DNA of 64,000 nt. Origin: Nitrobacter winogradskyi (GTDB lineage Bacteria > Pseudomonadota > Alphaproteobacteria > Rhizobiales > Xanthobacteraceae). The notes under the pieces are model-generated. The model ran no database searches. It saw nothing but the letters and a program-made list of their open reading frames with translations, and was not told the DNA's origin. Position numbers and translations under genes: made by a program. The stretch lies in the NCBI RefSeq assembly GCF_006539545.1, contig NZ_BJNF01000020.1:1-64000 (forward strand). Direction: 5' to 3'. Shown piece after piece: positions 19,264 to 28,920 of the stretch. How positions within the stretch are numbered: position 1 is the stretch's first letter; the number at the start of each line of letters is the position of its first letter.

Positions 19264-19410
19264 ATGCCCAGCCTGTTCCGCTTCCTGACCATCGTCGCCG
19301 CGCTCGGTGCGATCGCTTACGGCGTGATTCTCGGGCTGGCGAATTTCGTCGAACCGACGCCGCGGGACATGACGGTCACCGTCCACCCGGACAAGTTTCT
19401 CAAGAAATAG
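19264..19410 (+). CDS. 48-aa single-pass membrane microprotein
   Basis: A short frame reading MPSLFRFLTIVAALGAIAYG, then a continuation of the hydrophobic helix, NFVEPTPRDMTVTV and HPDKFLKK. It has one predicted membrane helix (about residues 5-27) and a polar tail. It is too short for common ORF cut-offs, but it has a protein-like composition and lies at a conserved spot between divergent aroK and xerD, where I recall similar small proteins in Rhizobiales. The ribosome site is weak (CGGGACC). Function unknown. Confidence 0.7.
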   Translation: MPSLFRFLTIVAALGAIAYGVILGLANFVEPTPRDMTVTVHPDKFLKK

Positions 19411-19414
19411 CTGC

Positions 19415-19543
19415 TAGAGCTATTCCGGCTTGACGGAATCAGGGTCGGGCTCGAGCTTTTTATTTTACGCGTTTTCTTTACGCGAACAGGTCATCCATCC
19501 TCGGGTCAAGCCCGAGGTCATGCTTCGCTCGAAAACGTTATAG
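19415..19543 (-). repeat. R1 composite repeat, long form
   Basis: It starts TAGAGC with a variant hairpin module (ATTCCGGCTTGACGGAAT), then the reverse-orientation R1 with its inner stem CCTCGGGTCAAGCCCGAGG intact, ending CTCGAAAACGTTATAG. It lies 5-10 bp from both the microprotein stop and the xerD start. Confidence 0.88.
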
Positions 19544-19551
19544 GCCGCCGC

Positions 19552-20511
19552 ATGAGATCCAATAACTCCTCCGACGCGAAGCTGGTCGCCCTGTTCCTCG
19601 ACATGCTGGCGGCCGAGCAAGGCGCCGGCGAGAACACGCTCGACGCCTACCGCCGGGATCTCGAGGATTTATCCGCGTTCCTCGCCCGTGCGCGGCGGAA
19701 TTTCGTCATCGCCGAGACGCAGACGCTAAGAGACTATCTCAACGACCTCGACCTCAGGGGCTTCAAGTCATCGAGCGTCGCACGACGCCTGTCGGCGATG
19801 CGCCACCTGTTTCGTTTCCTGCTGAGCGAGCGCGTCAGGAGCGACGATCCCGCGGCCATCCTTTCAGGGCCAAAGCGGGGACGCAGCCTGCCCAAAGTCC
19901 TGTCGATAGCGGATGTCGACCGCCTGCTCGCTCACGCGAAGGCGGACGCCGAATCTCCGGACGCCCCACCTGCCCGGCGATTGCGCGCGGCGCGGCTCTA
20001 TTGCCTGCTGGAAGTGCTTTACGCCACCGGCCTGCGCGTTTCCGAACTGGTCTCCCTGCCGCTGTCGGCGGCGCGGCGCGATGCTCGCATGATCGTGGTG
20101 CGCGGCAAGGGCGACAAGGAACGGCTGGTGCCGCTGAACAATGCCTCGCGACAGGCGATGGCCGACTATCTCCAGGCGATGGCGGATCAGCGCGGCGCAG
20201 GGAAAGCCGCGTCGCCGCGACAGAGCTGGCTGTTTCCGTCGTTCGGCGAAAGCGGCCACCTGACACGCCAGCACTTTGCCCGCGAGCTGAAGGAACTCGC
20301 GGCGGCGGCCGGCCTCGCGCCCCGGCTGGTCTCGCCGCACGTGCTGCGCCATGCCTTCGCGAGCCATCTGCTGCACAACGGCGCGGACCTGCGGATCGTG
20401 CAGACCCTGCTCGGCCATACCGACATCTCGACCACGCAAATCTACACGCACGTCGTGGAAGAGCGCCTGAAAAGCCTGGTGCGCGATCTGCACCCGCTGG
20501 CCGAAGCCTGA
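19552..20511 (+). CDS. xerD: Tyrosine recombinase XerD
   Basis: Site-specific recombinase that resolves chromosome dimers at dif with XerC. 319 aa: an N-terminal SAM-like DNA-binding domain (GENTLDAYRRDLEDLSAFL) and a C-terminal catalytic domain with Arg in TGLRVSELVSLPL (about residue 162), HVLRHAFASHLL, LGHTDISTTQIYTHV with the nucleophilic Tyr. Assignment to XerD rather than XerC rests on its place beside aroK and accA, as in other Rhizobiales. No dif-like 28-mer was recognised here. Confidence 0.92.
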   Translation: MRSNNSSDAKLVALFLDMLAAEQGAGENTLDAYRRDLEDLSAFLARARRNFVIAETQTLRDYLNDLDLRGFKSSSVARRLSAMRHLFRFLLSERVRSDDPAAILSGPKRGRSLPKVLSIADVDRLLAHAKADAESPDAPPARRLRAARLYCLLEVLYATGLRVSELVSLPLSAARRDARMIVVRGKGDKERLVPLNNASRQAMADYLQAMADQRGAGKAASPRQSWLFPSFGESGHLTRQHFARELKELAAAAGLAPRLVSPHVLRHAFASHLLHNGADLRIVQTLLGHTDISTTQIYTHVVEERLKSLVRDLHPLAEA

Positions 20512-20749
20512 CCGGCGCTCATCACGAACGCCATTCAGCGGCGACGCCGCCGAAGGCCTCAACTTCCGCGCCTCCGCTTCGCCCTTGACTCGACGCTGAT
20601 CAGCCGCGAAAGAGCGCTCGCACCCGACCGCACTTGACCCGCCCTCCAAGACACGTTTTACCTACCTCCTAAATATTTGAATAAAAGGACCTTTCTCTCT
20701 CTTATCGACAGATTTCCCCTCCACGCGCCTTCGTCTCTATACTGCTGGA

Positions 20750-21712
20750 ATGCCCGATCCCATGCGCAGCTACCTCGATTTTGAAAAACCCGTCGCCGAG
20801 CTCGATTCCAAGATCGACGAACTGCGTGCGCTCGCCGCCTCCGGCAGCGACATCAGCGAGGAAATTTCCAGCATCGAGGAGAAAGCCGCGCAGGCCCTGA
20901 AGGATCTCTACGCCAACCTGACGCCCTGGCAGAAAACCCAGGTGGCGCGGCACCCGCAGCGCCCGCACTTCTCTGATTTCGTCAAGGGCCTGATCACCGA
21001 GTTCACGCCGCTGGCCGGAGACCGCAAGTTCGGCGAGGACGACGCGCTGATCGGCGGCTTCGGCCGCTTCCGCGGCGAAAGCATCTGCGTCATCGGACAG
21101 GAAAAGGGCGCAACCACTGAAAGCCGGCTGAAGCACAATTTCGGGATGGCGCGCCCCGAAGGCTACCGCAAGGCGGTCCGGCTGATGGATATGGCCGACC
21201 GTTTCGACATTCCCGTGCTGTCGCTGGTCGATTCCGCCGGCGCCTATCCCGGCATCGGCGCCGAGGAACGCGGCCAGGCCGAGGCGATCGCCCGCTCCAC
21301 CGACGCGTGTCTCTCGCTCGGCGTCGCCAATGTCGCGGTGATCATCGGCGAGGGCGGCTCCGGCGGCGCGATCGCGATCGCGACCGCCAACCGCGTGCTG
21401 ATGCTGGAGCATGCGATCTATAGCGTGATCTCGCCGGAAGCGGCGTCGTCGATTCTCTGGCGCGACAGCAGCAAGGCACAGGAAGCCGCGACCAACATGA
21501 AAATCACCGCGCAGGATCTGCTGCGGTTCGGCGTGATCGACGCCATCCTCAAGGAACCGGCGGGCGGCGCGCACCGTGATCCCGCCGCCGTTATCGCGCT
21601 GACCGGGGACGCCATCGCCGGCGCGTTGAACGATCTGCGCACCCTCGACCGTGATTCGCTTCGTCAGCAGCGTCGTCAGAAGTTTATCGATATCGGGCGT
21701 AAACTGGGCTGA
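20750..21712 (+). CDS. accA: Acetyl-CoA carboxylase carboxyltransferase subunit alpha
   Basis: Alpha subunit of the carboxyltransferase that transfers CO2 from biotin to acetyl-CoA in fatty acid synthesis. 320 aa, starting at MPDPMRSYLDFEKP. Family motifs include FGRFRGESICVIGQEKG, SLVDSAGAYPGIGAEERGQ in two parts, and EGGSGGAIAIATANRV. It lies downstream of xerD with about 240 bp between, including an AT-rich stretch (20661-20700) that probably holds its promoter. accD is not in the window. Confidence 0.97.
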   Translation: MPDPMRSYLDFEKPVAELDSKIDELRALAASGSDISEEISSIEEKAAQALKDLYANLTPWQKTQVARHPQRPHFSDFVKGLITEFTPLAGDRKFGEDDALIGGFGRFRGESICVIGQEKGATTESRLKHNFGMARPEGYRKAVRLMDMADRFDIPVLSLVDSAGAYPGIGAEERGQAEAIARSTDACLSLGVANVAVIIGEGGSGGAIAIATANRVLMLEHAIYSVISPEAASSILWRDSSKAQEAATNMKITAQDLLRFGVIDAILKEPAGGAHRDPAAVIALTGDAIAGALNDLRTLDRDSLRQQRRQKFIDIGRKLG

Positions 21713-22031
21713 GCGCACGCTCCGCTTCTTCGGGCGAGACGCATTCCGTGCCTCTTCCGGATCGCCGGTGAACGTTTCAGCCGGAAACCCATGGCCCTTC
21801 CCGGTTTGCTCCATTCCAGAATATGGCTTTTCCGGAAGCCGCCGAACCGCCCTAATTCAGCCCCGTCCGGAATATTTAGTCTCCATTCACCATCGAGGTC
21901 GGAGTTCACCTCGTTCGGTTCCGCTCAGCTTGCGGGCACAGATGCTTAAGGATATTATTTTATTCAATGGCTTGGGGCACGACGCCATGAATTCGGGGTG
22001 GAGGCTTGCCCGTCCCTAGCGGAGCTTTGCT
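21713..22031. other. Intergenic, no gene recognised
   Basis: About 320 bp between accA and the L,D-transpeptidase gene. It holds an AT-rich patch near 21940-21965 (GATATTATTTTATTC) that could be a promoter. No repeat or reading frame of interest was seen. Confidence 0.4.
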
Positions 22032-23510
22032 TTGATCAATCGTTCGATCGCTCGCACGATCATGACCTCCGCCGTGCTGATGGGCAGTGCGCTTCTGGCC
22101 GGCTGCAACACCGACGACGCCTCGCTCGCGAGCAACGCCAAGGCCAACCGGCCGGTCTCGCCCAAGCTCGTCGCGGCCATGACCGCGAAGGACATGGAGC
22201 TGCAATCGCCCATCCTGATTCGGCTGTTCAAACAGGAAGCCGAACTGGAAGTCTGGAAGCAGGACCGATCCGGCAAGTTCGCCCTGCTCAAGAGCTACCC
22301 GATCTGCCGCTGGTCCGGCGATCTCGGCCCCAAGACGCGCGAGGGAGACCGTCAGGCTCCGGAGGGCTTCTACAGCATCACGCCCGCGCAGATGAACCCA
22401 CGCTCTTCCTATTATCTCTCGTTCAACACCGGCTACCCCAATGAGTTCGACAAGTCATTGGGACGCACCGGTTCCCAATTGATGGTGCACGGCGACTGTT
22501 CCTCCCGCGGGTGCTACGCCATGACCGACGAGCAGATCGCCGAGATCTACGCTGTCGGACGGGAATCATTCTTCGGCGGTCAGCGCGCCTTCCAGTTCCA
22601 GGCCTATCCATTCCGCATGACGGCTGCGAATCTGGCGAAGCACCGCAACAATCCGAACATGCCGTTCTGGAAAATGATCAAGGAAGGCAACGATCATTTC
22701 GAGGTAACGCGTCAAGAGCCGAAGGTCGCATTCTGCGAGCACAAGTACGTGTTCGATCCGGCGCCACCGCCCGGCTCAACCCGGCCGCTCGAGTTCAACG
22801 CCTCGGCGAGATGTCCCGCCTACGCGGTGCCCGACGACATCGCAAGCGCCGTACGCGACAAACAGCAGCGCGACAACACCGAAATAGCCAAGCTGATCTC
22901 GAAAGGGACGCCGGTCGCCAGACTCAACACCGGGATCGATGGCGGCATGAACCGGGTGTTCGCAGCCAAGCTGCCGGGCGGCCAGACGGGGCTTTCAGAC
23001 CCCGGCGAATCCGACATCAAGGCCACGGCGTTTTCGTCGGCGCCCGGCACCATTCCACCGACGGTGAACCCGCCTCGCAATTCGGCGCCAGCGACAACCG
23101 CGGCCTCCTATGAGCCGGAGACTGACGTACGGCCGTCATCGGCTCTGCTTGCTCCCTCCAAGCCGAGCAACATCTTCACCAATCTTGCGCACAAGATGGG
23201 TTTTGGAGACGCCGACACCACCGCCACGACCAATGCAACCGCTTCGGCCACGTCCGGCGAGTCTGGCTCGGCCAGGCCGAAGACGGCAACTCCGGCGCGC
23301 AGCGTTTCTTCTCGCCCGGTCGCAGCGAAGCGCGCGGCGCCCAAAACGACAGAGAAGACGGCCGAAAAAACAGCCAGGCCTGAACACGTCGCAACCGCGC
23401 GTCCGCAATCGGGATCTCCGAATGCGTCGGCGTCGCCGGCCCCGATTCAGAGCACGACGCCGGCAGCGTCATCGAACTCGTTCGACAGCCGCTTCTCGGT
23501 AACCCCGTAA
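22032..23510 (+). CDS. Lipoprotein L,D-transpeptidase (YafK/YkuD type)
   Basis: A 492-aa protein with a lipoprotein signal ending LLAGC (lipobox Cys near residue 25) and a YkuD catalytic domain (about 55-190) whose active-site motif is HGDCSSRGCYAM, with the nucleophilic Cys in SRGC. It resembles E. coli YafK/DpaA, which trims Braun lipoprotein cross-links. The C-terminal 200 residues are Pro/Ala/Ser/Thr-rich and probably disordered. The start is TTG with GGAG seven bases upstream; an in-frame ATG ten codons later would shorten the signal. Activity (transpeptidase or hydrolase) is not decidable here. Confidence 0.88.
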   Translation: MINRSIARTIMTSAVLMGSALLAGCNTDDASLASNAKANRPVSPKLVAAMTAKDMELQSPILIRLFKQEAELEVWKQDRSGKFALLKSYPICRWSGDLGPKTREGDRQAPEGFYSITPAQMNPRSSYYLSFNTGYPNEFDKSLGRTGSQLMVHGDCSSRGCYAMTDEQIAEIYAVGRESFFGGQRAFQFQAYPFRMTAANLAKHRNNPNMPFWKMIKEGNDHFEVTRQEPKVAFCEHKYVFDPAPPPGSTRPLEFNASARCPAYAVPDDIASAVRDKQQRDNTEIAKLISKGTPVARLNTGIDGGMNRVFAAKLPGGQTGLSDPGESDIKATAFSSAPGTIPPTVNPPRNSAPATTAASYEPETDVRPSSALLAPSKPSNIFTNLAHKMGFGDADTTATTNATASATSGESGSARPKTATPARSVSSRPVAAKRAAPKTTEKTAEKTARPEHVATARPQSGSPNASASPAPIQSTTPAASSNSFDSRFSVTP

Positions 23511-23567
23511 AGCTCTCCGCGCCTTAGTTAATATTCACGCAAGCAGCCGCACGGTACGCTCAACTCT

Positions 23568-23696
23568 ATAGCGTTTTCGGGCGAAGCATGTCCTCGGGCT
23601 CTACCCGAGGATGGATGACCGGTTCGCGTGAAGAAAACGCGTCAATCAAGGTTATGGAGCCTCGCTTCTGATTCCATCAGAAGCGAAAGGCTCTAA
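23568..23696 (+). repeat. R1 composite repeat, long form
   Basis: A full-length copy: AGCGTTTTCGGGCGAAGCAT, inner stem CCTCGGG/CCCGAGG, ACCGGTTCGCGTGAAG, AAAACGCGTC, then the hairpin module CGCTTCTGAT/ATCAGAAGCG closed by GGAGCCT/AGGCTCT. It lies between convergent genes and could terminate both the L,D-transpeptidase and secA transcripts. Confidence 0.9.
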
Positions 23697-23740
23697 GTTG
23701 CTTCTGAGAGGGGGCATCTTAAGCGACCACGATGCGCACT

Positions 23741-26602
23741 TCAGGCGTAGCGGCCGTGGCAATGCTTGTACTTCTTGCCCGAACCGCAGGGACAATCCTC
23801 ATTGCGGCCGATCTTGCCCCAACTCGCGGGATCATTCGGGTCACGGCGGGAATGGTCCTCACCTCCCGCCGACGCCAGTGACGCTCTGGCAAAACTGCTT
23901 TGCGCGAGCGCCATCTCGTCCTCGCCGGTGGTGGGATCGAACTTATGGGCCTCCATCTCAGGCAGCGCCGGCTGCTCCTCCTCGGGCGGCACGATCTCGA
24001 CGCGCATCAATTGCCCCGTCACCGCCTCGCGCAGATGAGCGATCAGGCTTTCGAACAGGGAGAAGGCCTCCGACTTGTATTCCTGCAGCGGATCGCGCTG
24101 GCCATAGCCGCGCAGGCCGATGACCTGGCGCAGATGATCGAGCATCACCAGGTGTTCGCGCCAGAGATGATCCAGGGTTTGCAGCAGGATGGTCTTCTCG
24201 ACATAGCGCATGACGTCGGGGCCCCATTGCCCGACCTTGGCCGCCATATGCTCGTCGACGCGGCTTTCGATGCGCGACAGCAACTCCTCGCCCGCGATGC
24301 CCTCTTCCGCGGCCCATTCATCGACCGGCAACTCGATGTCGAGCACGCGCTTCAGCTCTTCTTTCAGGCCGGCGACATCCCACTGCTCAGGATACTGATT
24401 CTCCGGAACATGCTTGGCGACGAGATCCTCGACGAACGCATGGCGCATGTCGGCGACGGTTTCCGCGACGCTTTCGTTCTTCATCAGATCGACGCGCTGC
24501 TCGAAGATCACCTTGCGCTGATCGTTCTGTACGTCGTCGTACTTCAGCAGGTTCTTGCGGATGTCGAAGTTGCGCGCCTCGACCTTCTGCTGCGCCTTCT
24601 CCAGCGCCTTGTTGATCCAAGGGTGGGTGATGGCCTCGCCTTCCTTGAGGCCAAGCCGCTGCAGCATGGTGTCGAGCCGATTCGATCCGAAGATCCGCAT
24701 CAGGTCGTCATCCAGCGACAGGAAGAATTTCGAGCGGCCGGGATCGCCCTGACGGCCGGCGCGGCCGCGCAACTGATTGTCGATACGCCGCGACTCGTGG
24801 CGTTCGGAGCCCATGATATAGAGCCCACCGGGGTGGGTCACGGTCTTGGCCGGCTTTGAGCCCTTGGCCGGCTCGATCTCGACGACTTCCTCCGCCTTGA
24901 GCACCATGTCGCGGAAGCGCTCGATATCGGCCTTGATCTCCGCGATTTTCGCCTGCTTCTCGGCTTCGTCGGCGATGTCGGCCGTCTCGAACTGGGCGCG
25001 CATCTCCAGCGAGCCGCCGAGTTTGATATCGGTGCCGCGACCGGCCATGTTGGTGGCGATGGTGATCGCGCCGGGCACGCCTGCCTCGGCGACGATATAG
25101 GCTTCCTGCTCATGGAAGCGGGCGTTCAGCACCGCGAACAGCTTCGCCGGTTTGCCGGCGCGAGCCGCGGCGTACAGCTTCCGCATCGATTTCGGGTCGC
25201 CGAAGTCGATCAGCTTGTAGCCATGCTTCTTCAGATAGTCGGCGAGCACTTCCGATTTTTCGATCGAGGCGGTGCCGACCAGCACCGGCTGCATCCGCGC
25301 ATTGGCGCGTTCGACCTCGGCCAGGATCGCGGCGTATTTCTCGTTCTGGGTCCGGTAGACCTCGTCGTCCTCGTCGAGACGCGCGATCGGCAGGTTGGTC
25401 GGAATTTCCACGACCTCGAGCTTGTAGATGTCGGCCAGTTCGTCAGCTTCCGTCGCCGCGGTGCCGGTCATGCCCGCGAGCTTCTTGTACATCCGGAAGT
25501 AGTTCTGGAACGTGATCGAGGCGAGTGTCTGGTTCTCCGGCTGCACCGGCTGATGCTCTTTGGCTTCCAGCGCCTGATGCAGTCCTTCCGAGTAACGGCG
25601 GCCCGGCATCATGCGGCCGGTGAATTCGTCGATGATGACGACCTCGCCTCCGCGAACGATATAGTCCTTGTCGCGGGTGAACAGCGAATGCGCGCGCAGC
25701 GCCTGGTTGATGTGGTGGACGACGGAGACGTTCTCGACATCGTAGAGCGAGTCGCCCTTGAGCAGGCCAGCGTCGCGCAACAGCGTCTCGATCTTCTCCA
25801 TGCCGGCCTCGGTGAGTGCGACCGTGCGCTGCTTCTCGTCGATCTCGTAGTCAGCGACCTTTTCGAGATTCGGCATGAAGGTATCGATGGTGTTGTAGAA
25901 CTCGGAGCGATCGTCGAGTGGGCCGGAAATGATCAGCGGCGTCCGCGCCTCGTCGATCAGAATCGAGTCGACCTCGTCGACGATCGCGAAGAAGTGCTCG
26001 CGCTGGACCATGTCCTCCAGGCGATACTTCATGTTGTCGCGGAGATAATCGAAGCCGTATTCGTTATTGGTGCCGTAGGTGATGTCGCAGGCATAGGCCG
26101 CCTTGCGCTCGACGTCGTCCAGGCCATGCACGATCACGCCGGTGGTGAGGCCGAGGAAAGAGTAGACCTGCGACATCCAGCCCGCGTCGCGGCTTGCGAG
26201 ATAATCGTTGACGGTGACGACGTGAACGCCGTTGCCGGCGAGCGCGTTGAGATAAACGGCAAGCGTGGCGACCAGCGTCTTGCCTTCGCCGGTCTTCATC
26301 TCGGCGATGTCGCCCTCGTGGAGCACCATGCCGCCGACCAACTGCACGTCGAAATGCCGCTGGCCGAGGGCTCGCTTGGCAGCCTCGCGCACCGTGGCGA
26401 AGGCGGGAACGAGGAGGTCGTCGAGGGTCTTGCCGTTCGCGAGCTGCTGCCTGAACTCGGCGGTGCGCGCCCGCAGCGCCTCGTCCGACAGCGCGGCGAT
26501 TTCGGGCTCCAGGGCGTTGATGGCTTTGACGCGGGATTGATATCCCTTGACCCGCCGATCGTTGGCGGAACCGAAAAACTTGCGGGCAAACGCGCCGATC
26601 AT
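23741..26602 (-). CDS. secA: Preprotein translocase ATPase SecA
   Basis: Motor ATPase that drives proteins through SecYEG. At 953 aa it is full length. The Walker A motif is MKTGEGKT, the DEAD-like motif lies in [16 protein letters not shown], and helicase-like motif VI is in [13 protein letters not shown]. The C-terminal zinc-binding tail [14 protein letters not shown], which binds SecB and lipid, is intact. The ATG has AGGAAT seven bases upstream. It is divergent from a parvulin gene, and argJ follows on that side, a typical Rhizobiales arrangement. Confidence 0.98.
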   Translation of the reverse strand: MIGAFARKFFGSANDRRVKGYQSRVKAINALEPEIAALSDEALRARTAEFRQQLANGKTLDDLLVPAFATVREAAKRALGQRHFDVQLVGGMVLHEGDIAEMKTGEGKTLVATLAVYLNALAGNGVHVVTVNDYLASRDAGWMSQVYSFLGLTTGVIVHGLDDVERKAAYACDITYGTNNEYGFDYLRDNMKYRLEDMVQREHFFAIVDEVDSILIDEARTPLIISGPLDDRSEFYNTIDTFMPNLEKVADYEIDEKQRTVALTEAGMEKIETLLRDAGLLKGDSLYDVENVSVVHHINQALRAHSLFTRDKDYIVRGGEVVIIDEFTGRMMPGRRYSEGLHQALEAKEHQPVQPENQTLASITFQNYFRMYKKLAGMTGTAATEADELADIYKLEVVEIPTNLPIARLDEDDEVYRTQNEKYAAILAEVERANARMQPVLVGTASIEKSEVLADYLKKHGYKLIDFGDPKSMRKLYAAARAGKPAKLFAVLNARFHEQEAYIVAEAGVPGAITIATNMAGRGTDIKLGGSLEMRAQFETADIADEAEKQAKIAEIKADIERFRDMVLKAEEVVEIEPAKGSKPAKTVTHPGGLYIMGSERHESRRIDNQLRGRAGRQGDPGRSKFFLSLDDDLMRIFGSNRLDTMLQRLGLKEGEAITHPWINKALEKAQQKVEARNFDIRKNLLKYDDVQNDQRKVIFEQRVDLMKNESVAETVADMRHAFVEDLVAKHVPENQYPEQWDVAGLKEELKRVLDIELPVDEWAAEEGIAGEELLSRIESRVDEHMAAKVGQWGPDVMRYVEKTILLQTLDHLWREHLVMLDHLRQVIGLRGYGQRDPLQEYKSEAFSLFESLIAHLREAVTGQLMRVEIVPPEEEQPALPEMEAHKFDPTTGEDEMALAQSSFARASLASAGGEDHSRRDPNDPASWGKIGRNEDCPCGSGKKYKHCHGRYA

Positions 26603-26658
26603 CCCAAATTCCTGTCTTCGCGATTCGCCGTTGCAGCCATGTGGTCGTCTCCTGGGCC

Positions 26659-26731
26659 CTCCGCTTCTGAATTCAGAAGCGGCAACGAGTTTGCTTCACG
26701 CGAACCGGCAATCCCGCTCAAAAACGCTCTA
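26659..26731 (-). repeat. R1 repeat, short degenerate form
   Basis: A perfect 22-bp palindrome CCGCTTCTGAATTCAGAAGCGG (two halves CCGCTTCTGAA/TTCAGAAGCGG) is followed by TTTGCTTCACGCGAACCGG and CTCAAAAACGCTCTAG. It lies about 55 bp upstream of secA and is joined directly to an R2 element. Confidence 0.75.
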
Positions 26732-26831
26732 GGGCATGATCCCGAAATAGTGGAAACCGGTTTTCGGAAAAGATCATGCTCCAACAAAAAGATAAGCGAC
26801 GAGTCTGATTCAACGCCGTTGAAGCAGACTC
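26732..26831 (+). repeat. R2 palindromic repeat
   Basis: A second repeat family: GGCATGATCCCGAAA, then AACCGGTTTTCGG and AAAAGATCATGCTC form nested inverted repeats, followed by AAACAAAAAGATAAGCGACG type spacer and a hairpin GAGTCTG..TTCAAC/GTTGAA..CAGACTC. A close copy lies at 42251. Similar sequences are, as I recall, common in Bradyrhizobium-group genomes. Confidence 0.8.
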
Positions 26832-26927
26832 TCGTGTCCTGAACCGAAGCTCGCTCTGCAGCGCCTTCCCTAGCGAACTTCGGAACCACCGCACGAACCG
26901 CCTATCAACTCAACTCATCGTGACGCA

Positions 26928-27222
26928 TCAGGGCTGAAAGTCCCGAAAGCCGAGCGTCCGCATCATGGGTTGAAATTCGGCGACCCAGGGTTCAATCGCA
27001 AAAGGATAGCCAGAACCAGCCTTTGCTGTCGACCGTCCGGCAGAAATATGGCCGGCCCCGTGGGTTGTCAACGGTGGCGGGAGCGCGGATCCGGAAAGTC
27101 CCCGCGGCGGAAACGGCGATGTCCGCCTGTCCGGGGTTCATGATTTTGACAGAGTTTTCGCGTTGCCAAGACCCCGCGATTGAGCGAGTGTCCGCCGCCC
27201 ACATCCTCCTCCTGGAGATCAA
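26928..27222 (-). pseudogene. Small frame-broken reading frame between secA and ppi
   Basis: A minus-strand frame from 27222 reads GQADIAVSAAGTFRIRAPAT, NPRGRPYFCRTVDSKGWFWL and then SFCD-stop at 26992. If one T is removed from the TTTT run at 27000-27003, the frame continues AIEPWVAEFQPMMRTLGFRD and FQP-stop at 26928. Codons such as TTT, AAA and TGG are used as in real genes, and the joined product looks protein-like. I do not recognise the family. It may be a decayed gene or a sequencing indel; the start is unknown. It occupies the secA-ppi divergent spacer. Confidence 0.35.
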
Positions 27223-27231
27223 GGACTTCCC

Positions 27232-28155
27232 ATGACCATCTCATTGCCCGCAACGAAACACTTTCTGCGCGTTCGCCTGGTCTCGTCCGTTCTCGGCGGC
27301 TGCCTGGCCGCGGTTCTGCTCGCCGGCACGCCGGTCCACGCGGATGATGCGAATCCCGTGCTGGCGAAAGTGAACGGCTCCGAGATTCGCCAGAGCGACG
27401 TCAATCTCGCCGCGGAAGAGATGGGTCCGAGCCTTGCGCAAATGGAGCCGGCGGCCAGGCAGGAGAACGTGCTGGCGTTCCTGATCGACATGAAGATCAT
27501 CGCCAAGGCCGCCGAAGAAAAGAAGGTCGGAAACAGCGAGGATTTCAAGAAAAGGCTCGCCTTCGCCCGCGACCGGCTGTTGATGGACAGGCTGCTGGTG
27601 TCCGAGGGCAAGGCCGCGCTCACCGACAGCGCCATGAAGACCGTGTATACGGATGCCTCCAAGCAGATCACCAGCGAACAGGAGGTTCATGCCCGCCACA
27701 TCCTGGTTCCGACCGAGGAAGAAGCCAAGAAGGTCGAGGAGGAACTGAAGAAGGGCGCGGACTTCGCCGAGCTCGCCAAGAAGGAATCCAAGGATCCCGG
27801 CGCCTCCGACGGCGGCGACCTCGGCTTCTTCACCAAGGAGCAGATGGTGCCGGACTTCTCGAAAGTCGCCTTCGCGCTGGAGCCGGGCAAGATTTCCGAT
27901 CCGGTCAAAACCCAGTTCGGCTGGCATATCATCAAGGTCGAGGAAAAGCGCGACCGCAAGGCCCCGGACTTCGATCAGGTGAAGCCCCAGATCGAGCAGT
28001 TCGTGACACGAAAGGCGCAGGCGGAGTATGTCGCCAAGCTGCGCGAGACAGCCAAGATCGAGCGTTTGAACAAGCCCGCCGAACCGGCAAGCGCCGACGG
28101 GGACAAAACAAGCCCCGCCAAACCCGCCGACAACAAAACGCCGGCGAAGAAGTAA
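27232..28155 (+). CDS. Parvulin-type peptidylprolyl isomerase, exported
   Basis: A 307-aa periplasmic PpiC/SurA-like foldase. An N-terminal signal (about residues 17-36, LGGCLAAVLLAGTPVHADD) precedes a SurA_N-like helical region. The rotamase domain (about 145-245) has HARHILVPTEEEAKKV, GGDLGFFTKEQMVPDF and FGWHIIKVEE. The tail is Lys/Pro/Ala-rich. It is divergent from secA, so export and folding factors lie side by side, and argJ follows downstream beyond a repeat and a decayed gene. Confidence 0.93.
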   Translation: MTISLPATKHFLRVRLVSSVLGGCLAAVLLAGTPVHADDANPVLAKVNGSEIRQSDVNLAAEEMGPSLAQMEPAARQENVLAFLIDMKIIAKAAEEKKVGNSEDFKKRLAFARDRLLMDRLLVSEGKAALTDSAMKTVYTDASKQITSEQEVHARHILVPTEEEAKKVEEELKKGADFAELAKKESKDPGASDGGDLGFFTKEQMVPDFSKVAFALEPGKISDPVKTQFGWHIIKVEEKRDRKAPDFDQVKPQIEQFVTRKAQAEYVAKLRETAKIERLNKPAEPASADGDKTSPAKPADNKTPAKK

Positions 28156-28222
28156 ATCTGCGATCTCGTCCTGCGTGGGCCGGTTTTGACCGAAACCGGC
28201 CCGATCGCCGACTCGAGATTAC

Positions 28223-28351
28223 AGCGTTTTCCGGCGAAATATGTCCTCAGGCCTGACCCGAGGATGGATGACCGGTTCGCGTGAAGAAAACGCGTCAAAA
28301 CAACAATCCAGAGCTTCGCTTCTGATTTAATCAGAAGCAATAATGCTCTGG
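28223..28351 (+). repeat. R1 composite repeat, long form
   Basis: Full copy: AGCGTTTTCCGGCGAAATATG, CCTCAGG/CCCGAGG inner stem, ACCGGTTCGCGTGAAG, AAAACGCGTCAAAACAACAA, then GCTTCTGATT/AATCAGAAGC closed by CAGAGC/GCTCTG. It lies about 70 bp past the isomerase stop and may act as its terminator. Confidence 0.9.
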
Positions 28352-28448
28352 AAGCTGCGGGATTTGAAGCTGGCAGCCTTTCGGGTGCGTCGGGACAGTA
28401 GTCTTTAGCCTCGGTCTCGAACCTCAGCGCTCGCCTCGGTCTCGCATG

Positions 28449-28920
28449 TTATTTTACATGAGAAGGGGGTCGGATCACCCCGGACGTATGCCTTCTGCTG
28501 TTCGATGCGCCAGGGACATCAGACTTGAGATGGCAGTTCCGTGATTCGGTATTGAAGACCCAGGATCTGCAAACGCTGTGGTCTGCCTCACAGGCACGCC
28601 GGCATACTCGGGCATCCCTGACCTTGCGCGTCGAAATAAACGTGCCTCCTCCCCGCGCGGTGTTGAGCTGGAATTCTCGCTCGACGACGCCCGACGTACT
28701 GTCTGTCCTTGTTTTCTTGCTTGGGATTCGCGCGTTCAAACGACAGAGCCTGCGATCCGGTGCGAGTGTCCAGGAATTGCATGCGGCGGTCTGGATGCAG
28801 TGGCTCTGGCAGAGGTCCGTAGCGCTGATAGGGAAACGTCCCAGGCGTAGAAACGGCATTTACTTCCAAGGATTTGATGACTGTGCGTCCCGCAAGTCGT
28901 TCCGTGTTTCTCTCGATCAC
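28449..28920 (-). pseudogene. PAN/Apple-domain protein, frame-disrupted
   Basis: The intact frame (28859 to 28449, 136 codons) has two Cys-patterned PAN/Apple units: DLCQSHCIQTAACNSWTL..LCRL and VCRRACEADHSVCRSWVF..NCHL. The second unit is complete (REFQLNTARGGGTFISTRKV precedes it). The matching first strand of unit 1 (ERNTERLAGRTVIKSLEV) is present upstream but in another frame, so the gene is broken between about 28857 and 28826 by an indel. A signal-like segment lies further upstream in a third frame. PAN domains bind protein or carbohydrate; this copy is probably dead. Confidence 0.6.

Noticed and set aside
25112-26842. 576-codon plus-strand open frame opposite secA
   Set aside because: It is antisense to an intact, highly conserved secA and has no recognisable domain.
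27023-27235. 70-codon plus-strand frame before the parvulin gene
   Set aside because: Composition is poor and it overlaps the better-supported minus-strand broken frame.
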